Source: Boothiomyces macroporosus | Taxonomy: Eukaryota > Chytridiomycota > Chytridiomycetes > Rhizophydiales > Terramycetaceae | Direction: 5' to 3' | DNA length: 64,000 bases | Assembly (NCBI GenBank): GCA_027604185.1 | Contig: JADGKB010000004.1 | Span: forward strand, 124,001-188,000 | In this document: positions 56,162-64,000 of the stretch, in pieces | Layout of the letters: each line of letters begins with the position of its first letter | Numbering within the stretch: the first letter of the stretch is position 1 | Notes under the pieces: model-generated | Seen by the model: only the letters and a program-made list of their open reading frames with translations | Told to the model about the DNA's origin: nothing | The model's database searches: none | Program-made: the position numbers and the translations under genes

Positions 56162-56469
56162 TCATTGCAATCTGAGCCTTCTGTATACACCATTACTGAT
56201 TTTAACCATTCCTTCAACCGCGATATCCGTGTCTATTAGACTGAATACAAAGTGACAACTGATGTTTGTGCCATGTCCTATCTTTGCTAATTCCATTCAA
56301 TATGAAGCGGAAGAGAGAAAAATTGACCAGTTACGTGTGAACAGAGTGTGTATTCTGGGATTAAAAACACTCGGTCAAAACAGTGTAATTGCCATGGAAC
56401 TGAATTTCCGAATTCAATTAGTAATAAACTCGCTTGGATGTGATAAGCACTTTCCGAAATGGTACTCAT
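56162..56469 (-). CDS. Possible small gene, two exons
   Basis: A minus-strand ATG at 56469 opens MSTISESAYHIQASLLLIEF, and a 53-nt GT-AG intron (56334-56282) would join it in frame to IGHGTNISCHFVFSLIDTD and AVEGMVKISNGVYRRLRLQ, giving 84 residues. An AATAAA lies 25-35 bp after the TGA. The parts look protein-like, but the intron is longer than nearly all others here, and no family is recognised. A competing plus-strand open frame of 84 codons (56262-56516) has no supporting features. Confidence 0.35.
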
Positions 56470-56524
56470 TCTGTAATCGAGTCATCCTGTTCAACTTGAA
56501 ATTTTTTCAAAATTAAAATCACAA

Positions 56525-58248
56525 ATGGCAAATGAATTCGAATATCTGGTCCCAATTTTGAAGGAAATAAGGCAAAGTAAGGACCAGGATCTTTCTAGAA
56601 AGGTTTATAACTTCGTTTACGGACTAATCCAAACCCAGCATTTGAATCCTGAAATCTTGTCAATATACCTTGACCTGTACTTGGAAAAGAACCCTCAGCT
56701 GCATTCTATTTTCCCATTATCAAGTTATGAAGCTGAAATCGAAAGCAGTTTGAATGAAATCAGAATGTACAATAAAAGGCAAGCAAAAGGAAAAGCGAGC
56801 TACAAGAAAGAATTGTTATATCATTGCGCTATTTACAAGTATCTGGTAATCGCATGTCATGCAGACTTTTCAATGGATTTGCTAGAGACGTATTCTTCAA
56901 GTAGCAAGCAGGATTTGGAATTGAAAGAAACAATACTCAATACATTACACAATTATTTTGAAATCAAATATTTTAAAGATTTCCATGCACTGGATAGTTC
57001 AACAGACACTCTGTCCCATGATTATTCCGAAATGATAGGTGGCCTATGTGATTTTGTATTGAATTTATGTCCAGAGATTGAAGGACAAACAGAATATTTA
57101 GGAGATGCACCACTGTTATTAGATTTTGAAGTCAAGTACAGGTTATCTGCAAAGTTATCGGAATTAAAAAGCTTGTTGGATGTAGATCCTGTTCGAATTG
57201 ACTATATTATTACCAGCATTGAGCATTTAGTGACATTTAGCGGAAACTTGCAAAATTGGAATGACGCTAATGGGAAGTGGAAACAGGAGCAGATAGTGCA
57301 AATTAAACCGCAGCAGGAAACTTTCCAAGACTCTGCAATGATTGAAAAGATATCCATGATACAAGATCTTTTCCCTGACCTTGGGGATGGATTTATACAG
57401 GTACAATTTGCTTATGTAGGCATGTATTGTAGGGCTTAAAGATACTGAATTGATAATCATGAAACTCTTGGAAGATGATTTGCCAGACTACCTGAAAAAG
57501 ATGGATAGATCTTTAAAACGGTCGAGTGATATTCAACCTGAACCTATTTCTGTTCCAGTTATAAAGCCACAGGAAATATTTGAGCCAAAGCCAGAAATAC
57601 TTTCAACAAGAAGGAACATCTTTGATGGGGATCAATTTGATGTTTTCGCACACACGGTTGATCCATCCAAAGTTCAAATCGGGAAAAAAGAACCAGTTGA
57701 AACTGAACATGATCGATTAGAATTTTTGAAATCCCAAAGAGAAAAGATTTTGGCTACTCAGTATGACGATGACGAATACGATGATACATATGATTCGGTT
57801 GATTTCCTACCAGCATCAAATGAGGATGTACCTGCAGACAGAGTTGATAGCAAACCAGATCCAATAGAAAAGAAACTAGTAGAAATGTATAATATCAATG
57901 AAGCTATTTTCCACCAAAGTCAAAGGAAATCTTTGGCCAGACAGGCACTGGTTAAACAAACTGGATGGAGTAACGAGCAGATAGAAGGGTGGTATATCAT
58001 GCTGAACCGAAATGTAAGTAATTTGTTGATGTTAGCCTAAAAAAGATTTGGTGTTGCAAAAGTATGAGTTTAGAGGAAACAAGCACGTGGAAGATGAATC
58101 CACATCAGATGAAAAGGTACAGGAACCAGTTGATGTGCCGGCTACCAGTAGTCCAAGTAGCAGCCCGAAACGAGGACGAGGTGGGTATCGTGGTCGTGGA
58201 AGAGGGAAAGATGCTCGCTTGAAGAAGCTTTCCAAGGGAATGAACTAA
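56525..58248 (+). CDS. ASCC2: ASCC2-like CUE-domain protein
   Basis: Ubiquitin-binding subunit of the ASC-1 complex (with the ASCC3 helicase) acting in alkylation repair and ribosome-quality control. The spliced protein is 560 aa with introns of 19 nt (near 57401) and 22 nt (near 58014). The N-terminal 260 residues are helical. The CUE domain is MIEKISMIQDLFPDLGDGFIQ joined through the first intron to GLKDTELIIMKLLEDDLPDYL. The C-terminal blocks SLARQALVKQTGWSNEQIEGW and YEFRGNKHVEDE match the conserved ASCC2 tail, and the end is RGG-like (RGRGGYRGRGRGKD). Shorter than human ASCC2. Confidence 0.87.
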
Positions 58249-58372
58249 TATATCCATTCTTGATTTGATTTACTTGCTCGTTATGCAGATGCGCTTGTTT
58301 AACAAAGTGTCCTGATCGATGGGGATCTTGACCTTGAGAGTCACAGTAGCTCATTTTTGTCCAGCAAATCTC

Positions 58373-61300
58373 ATGCAACCGCAAGAAATCACAGAAACCG
58401 CTTTCGAATTGTTCACCAAACAGACTCTAGTATTATTTCAGCAAAAGGAAAGCGAAGAGAACTGGCAGAAATTCGAAGCCCAAATTAACAAAATTCATCA
58501 AATCACTTTGGGATCGTATCACATTTCAAACTTTCTGTACATTATGAAGACAAAGTTGTTCAAGATTATAGTTCAATGTTTAATTACGGAGCGTACGAGG
58601 TTAGCTAGGAGTGCAATGAATTTAGTTGCTTGCTTGGCTGAATGCTTGGGACAGGATTTCAACCAATTATCCGAATTGCTGTTGCCATCAGTACTGAAAT
58701 TGACCACTAGGGCAAACAAGTATGATTTATTTAACTGATAGGGTATATGTATCCTCTGCAACTGCGACTTTAAAAGCTTGCGTGGAATATGCAGGTTGCT
58801 ATAATTTAATACCGCATTTGGTAGAAGGAATGAAGAATCCTTCAAAATCGCTTCGACTGGCTGCTGTAGACGTACTGGGAGGAGTAGTATACTATGGAGA
58901 TGCGGAGCAATTGCATGGATATTCCAATGTTATAGAAAATACTATTGCTACAAGTGCATTAGACAGTGCAACAGAAGTGAGAGAGCTTACCAGATCCTTA
59001 TTTGATAATTACAAGGACAAATTTCCGGATAGGCTACCAGTTTTTGTTTCAGGATTAACCGAGCAAGTAAAGAAATATCTCAAAGTGGACACTCAAAAAT
59101 CATTTGCAATTAGTACACGACCTATCAGAAGGGAAGATTTTGAGGAAGAACCGAAAAAGATATTTGAAAAACCAATTAGAGTGCAAGAAATAGAAAAAGC
59201 AAAACTGGAGCAGACTTTAGATAAACCGGTTCGCATCCAAACCGAGCAGCCTGAAAGACCGATAAATACCCGCGATATATTTGGCAAACCTGTTGCAGTC
59301 ACAAAGGAGGAACCTATTCATGTTCTTGGGAAACCTATAGCAGTTAAACCAGAGTTGACAAGCGTTGAGAAACAAGACGAAAAACTGTCAAAACGAGAAA
59401 GCAAATTACCGCTAAGGGAGGGTTCGGGATTGCCTCAACGTATACCAGTTCCACATTTCGACAGTTCCGGGCCACAGAGGGTTGCAAAAGCTCCTTTAGA
59501 ACAAAAGAGCAAACTCAGACCTCCGCAAAGAGTCATGTCTGGAGAACTAATTACTGAAGAGAGACAACCCTTGAAATCCAGATCCAACTCGGTTAAAGGT
59601 GGTTTATCCACCGCTGAGTCTATATACAAACCGAAAAATACAGTGAAAACCATTGCACAAAAATGGGCAACGATTACATCTCCACCCAAGGACAAGCAAA
59701 TCAACTTTCAGCAACTACAGTTTGATGCTTCGAATTCTGATTGGGCCACACGCTTGCTAGTTTATCAGCAACTAGAAAAATACTTTCAATCAGTCGGAAG
59801 TGAAAATATAGACTACAAATCCATTCCAATTGAAAGAAGCTTCAAGATCATAAACATTGGACTCAGCGATGCTCATTTCAAAGTAGTACAATCTTGTTTG
59901 TCATGTATTCCTGCTTTTATCACCTCTTCGGATTTGCCACAGGCAATGTTGGATCAAATATTACCCAAAGTTTTTTACCAGGCCTATCTTCCTAAGCAGA
60001 AACCTGGAATATTGGAAAAGAGTAAAGTAATTATCGACATGGTAAGGCAAATGATACCTGCACAGTTGTTGGGCCAGACTATAGCCAATGCATTGTCTAG
60101 TCCTGCATTATTACCAAAAGTTCGATATGGCTGTGTGGGATATTTGACATCGCTTGAAGATTTTGAACTGACGAATTTGCTATCTAAACCATACAGTAAT
60201 CGAATACTAATTGTAGCCTGCAGAATTGTCGTATGCAAGTTGGTTACATTTCTGTCAGATAATGACGCACAAACAAACAAGACGTTAAAGTTGCTCTTCA
60301 ACAGAATCAATCTATTATTGCCACAAAACTTCATTTATAGTGCAAGTGCGTTAACATCGTCAGAAAGACGTCTATTGAACAATGTACTTGGCAGAGAGGT
60401 GGAGTACTATAGCAGTGGTAGGAGTACTCCTGGAAGAAACACTCCTAGTCCAACAGTAAGTTTTGACTTAAACGAAGCGATCTCGCAGCCGGGCAAATAG
60501 TGTTTCTAGTACCAGCTCTTCAAAATATTCAAGGGGATCTCCTACTCCAATTATTATGGGCGAACGCTCTCCAAGAACTTTAAAGCGATCAACCCCTTCG
60601 AAAAATAAGCAAACTCCTTTATACAAAGTACGTAATTGCTGATTATAGGGTGTTGATGAAAGGCAAAATATTGAAAGTCCTACAAAGAATAGACTCAGCA
60701 ATTCCTTTGTTCGACCTGATTCTACAAACTCTGAAATTACGGAGAGACCGAGATCAAACACTCCTCTACAAGAATCTAAAGTGGATGAAATCAGAAAAAC
60801 ATTTATGGGTCGCTCAGTCACACCACCTCCTACTATGAATAGTTTTGAATTAGAAGTGGTGGGTAAAAGTATTTCTACAGAGCCAATATCAAAGTCTCCT
60901 GATTCCAAAACTATCTCGAATGAAGATGAAATTACACCCACTGAAAATAATATCACTCCAACAAATGCTACAAATATAGAAAGTAAATCTGTTTCGCCTC
61001 TCAGTGATACTAATGTGAATAATCTTGACGACGAGCTTGCTCCTCCTGGAATTGACGATAATTCAACAAAGGATTTGGAAGATGAGCCAGTCCCAGAAAA
61101 CTTTGTTCCTCCGTCAATATTTGGGGAATCAGTAATCACCTCAAGTGGAATGCATGCTGCAAAGAACAATGAATCTCCCAACTGCAACGGAAAAACAACT
61201 ATAACACCAATTGATAAAGATGGAAGGGTGGAAAATACGACAGATATAGAAGTGGTAGTATCAGAAAGTTCAACTAACGAACCTGCTTTGCAAAAAGAAG

Positions 61301-62091
61301 TGGTTATTGAAACCCAAGTTTTGAAGGAAAGTGAACTTCCAACTATTTCTGTTTCTCCTTCGCCCATTCCATCGGAGCCTCGTTATCGAAAACTGTCCGT
61401 GTCAAACAATTCTAGCAGACGGTCGTCAATAAAGTCGGGACGGTCAAGAAGCTCATCAATTGGAAAAGCCACGGCTTCATTTGATGTCGTATTAGAAACT
61501 CTGAAAACCGAAAATGCAGATAGTCAAGTGATCAGGAGTAATATTTTCCAATTGATTACCCATATGAATCAGCATGTGCTAGGAAGTGACTTGGCAACGT
61601 CATCTTTGCTCTTGAAGACTGTACTCGGACTTGAAGGGAAATTGGTATTTTTCATTTAATTTTAGAATGAGCAGGTGTATATAGAAGTTGGTAGTGCTGT
61701 TGATGCCTTTGTTGCTCAGTTTGAAGCCCACTTTCCACCTTCAACGATAATGCATTGTGTTGTGCTTTCTTTAGACCAAGATGTTTCCGTCAAAATTTGT
61801 TTCGACATTATAAATCGAACTATACCTAAAATATCACTAGAAGATTTTGCAGCGTTCGAACAATTGGTGGTGTCTCACATTGTGAAAGCATTAAATTCAT
61901 CCAAAAGTGCAATTAGGAAGTGCGCTTTTGATGCATCGTTTACTCTCCTGCAGCTGAAAGGAGAGGAATGGAGTGAACAGTTTTATAAAACTGTTAGAGC
62001 TGGGGCTGGTGTACCTCGAGAAAATGTAATGAGAAGTATGATGGCTACTCGTTTGGCAAGAATCGCAAACAATCAAAATACGTCTAGTTGA
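58373..62091 (+). CDS. CLASP: CLASP-family microtubule-stabilising protein
   Basis: TOG-domain protein that rescues microtubules at plus ends and kinetochores. The spliced protein is 1210 aa with four introns of 21-22 nt (near 58720, 60455, 60630 and 61645). The first TOG (~1-220) has ERTRLARSAMNLVACLAECLG and VSSATATLKACVEYAG; a second TOG-like array starts SDWATRLLVYQQLEKYFQSV. Between and after lie long Ser/Pro/Arg/Lys linkers with SRSNSVKGG and GRSTPGRNTPS, rich in SP/TP sites for CDK and GSK3; SRSRAN-like sequence continues past intron 2. The C-terminal CLASP HEAT domain fills the last exon. An in-frame upstream ATG at 58319 would add 18 residues. Confidence 0.9.
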
Positions 62092-62111
62092 ATATAATAC
62101 ATATTGAATAT

Positions 62112-63521
62112 TTATTGCCTTCTTTTTTGCAACATCACGTAGAGCAGAATAGAAAGGGCAAACGAAATGAATTGAGTGACTATAGCGATTATAAAAGAGG
62201 TTTGAAGACACTGCTTTCCATAGCAATAATCCGATGGGCCTCCTGCAGAACGTTGATATGATAATTGGTTATCATAAACCAGCCCAAATATCAAATTTGA
62301 AGTAATGAACCCTACAGGCACTCCAATCATTACATAGGATGATGCTGTACCATAGTATTTGGACCCAAACATACCGCGGGTAAGTAGAGGGAATAGAGCA
62401 CCGTTACCACCAAACCCTAGCCCAATTAGTGCTGAGCAGAGAGCCAGGTAAATATCTAAAGATAGCAAACTTGTATCCGCAACACCCAGAAGCAAATGCC
62501 CCACAAAAATGATACCTTGTGCAAAAATTAAAAGGATTGATCTGTCAATACCTTTTGCCAATACGATATCTGAAATAGTTCCAGCACCAACCCTTCCTAT
62601 ACTTTGAAATATGGAAACGATTGTCAATTGTATGGTTGTGCCGGTGATCAAGTCGTTTGGATTTGCGTTTTGAGATGCACTGCTCCTAATAATAATGTTG
62701 ACGTTTTGCATAAAAGTTAAACCTTGGGTTAAGACCATCAGCGTTTCGTATATCCAGAACTTTGGCGACGCTAGTATTTGTAAAGGTGTCATTAATATTT
62801 CCTCACTATTCAAAAGTTGAGTGTTTTCATTTGGCCTAATGGGTTTGTCGGCTACAGCAGTCAATGGAATATCCTCTGCAATCAAAGGAACTACGTCCTT
62901 TCTGAAGGGATACCTTTTAATGAAAAGGGCCCCAATTGAATAAACCACGAAATTCAGTATGGTTAAAAGTACGAAAAATTTCCCAAGTCCATCTGTAAAT
63001 GAAAAGGCAATATTATATATCTAAGAGTTAATCTCGTTTACCTGGGAAAATATCATGCCTGCTAAGCCATAGAACAGCAACAATGTGCCTGTCACCATTC
63101 CGATATACCTTTCTGGATAATTGGAGGTATTCGTCCCAATTGTGGCCAAGAAGCTTTACATTAAGTAAAGATACCTTGCCGATGAGGCATAGCCAACTAC
63201 AAAAAAGAGGATTGACATCCCAGTTACCCCAGTATTGAAAAACCCAAGATAACTGAGGCAGATAAACAAATAAGACGCTGTACCTGTAAAAATAGCAGTG
63301 TACATGGTAATGGTGACACCGTACTTGTCAAATAATGGTCCGATAATCATATACGTAACATAAAGCGCTGCCAAACCTGCGGAGCCTATAATATTCACGT
63401 CCGACAAACTCCATCCGTACTTTGCACGCAATCCATCTGACATTATGGAAAAACTTGAGAGTGTTCCACATGTGACCATTACTAAACTTGATACTACAAA
63501 CGATAGTCTCTTTAGTGCCAT
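62112..63521 (-). CDS. Major facilitator superfamily transporter (Mch1/nodulin-like type)
   Basis: Twelve-helix transporter of 455 aa after removing two 21-nt introns (near 63160 and 63030). The first half starts LSFVVSSLVMVTCGTLSSFS and continues LRAKYGWSLSDVNIIGSAG; GPLFDKYG is the loop 2-3 MFS signature. A polar loop (NENTQLLNSEE) precedes the second half, which contains ILASPKFWIYETLMVLTQG and FGGNGALFPLLTRGMFG, seen in monocarboxylate- and nodulin-like carriers. The substrate is not deducible. The ATG at 63521 leaves a short cytosolic N-terminus. It converges with CLASP (20 bp apart). Confidence 0.85.
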
Positions 63522-63795
63522 TGATTTCCTAGCAAAAGTTTGACATGAGGTTTATTGTTAGGGTGTGGATGAAACAGACACATGATTTTTAATAGTAGAA
63601 CACTCGAGAATTATATAGTTACACTCATAGTGCAAAGATGGTATTTGACAACCAGTGCAAATATAATGGAGCTGGTGCACGGCAAATCCCAAATACTCCG
63701 ACTGTCGCACCAACTGCTATTACGGGTTAATTAAATATGGTATCCGTTGGATTTTTTTGAGAGGTTGCGGCTTAATTAGTTGGAAGAAAAACCAA
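63522..63795. other. Intergenic region between the MFS transporter and the terminal gene
   Basis: Divergent promoter region. It includes two overlapping short open frames on the plus strand (from the ATG at 63638, and from 63670) that I could not link into a convincing gene; one may be an upstream part of the terminal gene. Confidence 0.3.
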
Positions 63796-64000
63796 ATGCT
63801 GAATGGAAAGAATTTGGTAGTATGCAGACGATTGAAAAAAAGAGTTGAAAATAAACCATTAATAACCGCCATTCCTCAAACTTGTTTGTCAGAAGTTGGT
63901 CAAAGCACTGCCCAACATTTGACAGACCTTAGGAATTTGAAACAGGGCTTCAAGGTAAATTCAACTAACGCAGTCAAAGAACATTATCCTCAGTTTGCAA
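63796..64000 (+). CDS. 5' part of an unidentified gene (runs off the window)
   Basis: An ATG at 63796 opens MLNGKNLVVCRRLKKRVENK, rich in Arg/Lys with few acids, compatible with a mitochondrial leader. The frame continues TCLSEVGQSTAQHLTDLRNL to a GT-AG intron of 19 nt (near 63955-63973) and resumes SKNIILSLQ at the window edge. The frame is also open upstream of this ATG to about 63670, so the start is uncertain. No family is recognisable from ~60 residues. Confidence 0.45.
   Translation, partial: MLNGKNLVVCRRLKKRVENKPLITAIPQTCLSEVGQSTAQHLTDLRNLKQGFKVNSTNAVKEHYPQFA

Noticed and set aside
60468..61367. 299-codon minus-strand open frame
   Set aside because: Antisense to the CLASP linker, which is rich in Ser/Thr/Glu codons. 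Its protein has no recognisable features.
1..64000. CRISPR array, transposon, viral or bacterial operon signatures
   Set aside because: No spaced direct repeats, no transposase or reverse-transcriptase motifs, no Shine-Dalgarno pattern; close gene spacing reflects a compact eukaryotic genome with introns.

Overview
This is nuclear DNA of a compact, gene-dense eukaryote that uses the standard genetic code (TAA, TAG and TGA all serve as stops). It carries about 37 protein genes in 64 kb, so one gene per ~1.7 kb, on both strands, often only 5 to 60 bp apart. I can reconstruct about 100 introns, nearly all 19 to 24 nt long, with GT at the 5' end and a TAAT/TAAC-like branch motif a few bases before the terminal AG. 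The gene set (Vma21, Ric1, condensin D2, CLASP, COP9 subunit 7, Thp1/PCID2, IMP1, Cox19, mitochondrial IF-2, ASCC2) is that of an opisthokont with respiring mitochondria. Rhodopsin-like seven-helix proteins, a C5orf34-type protein and a large WD40 protein point away from yeasts and moulds. A deep-branching fungus or near relative (zoosporic or Rozella/aphelid grade) is my best inference; the species is not determined.

Layout. 1-6 kb: 3' end of ethanolamine-phosphate cytidylyltransferase, mitochondrial IF-2, a SET protein with an N-terminal hydrophobic segment, and a patatin-type lipase homologue. 6-11.5 kb: two seven-helix membrane proteins flanking glycerol-3-phosphate dehydrogenase, then an SR-cyclophilin diverging from VMA21. 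11.5-19 kb: RIC1, an X-family DNA polymerase, COX19, LTO1 and an Ariadne-type ubiquitin ligase. 19-25.4 kb: a secreted metallocarboxypeptidase, a C5orf34-like protein, an acidic protein with about ten basic-aromatic motifs, and a KIAA1143-like protein. 25.4-35 kb: a co-oriented minus-strand run (condensin D2, PCID2, WD40 protein). 35-49 kb: an IQ-motif protein, an insulysin-type protease, a basic orphan, two alpha/beta hydrolases, DDX49 and DDX21 helicases, a pepsin-like protease, CSN7 and a lysine-rich orphan. 49-64 kb: a long coiled coil, PTAR1, PI4P 5-kinase, IMP1, a membrane/coiled-coil/polyproline protein, ASCC2, CLASP, an MFS transporter, and a gene running off the end.

The genes are mostly unrelated housekeeping functions. 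Themes are lipid metabolism (PCYT2, patatin, GPD1, PIP5K), mitochondrial biogenesis (IF-2, COX19, IMP1), endomembrane traffic (RIC1, VMA21, PTAR1), RNA work (DDX21, DDX49, cyclophilin, PCID2) and chromosome/microtubule mechanics (condensin, CLASP). The single-exon stretches are fragmentary because of the tiny introns. After removing the introns, every gene whose introns I resolved completely has a coding length divisible by three, which is an internal check on the models. I see no tRNA, rRNA, transposon or CRISPR array.
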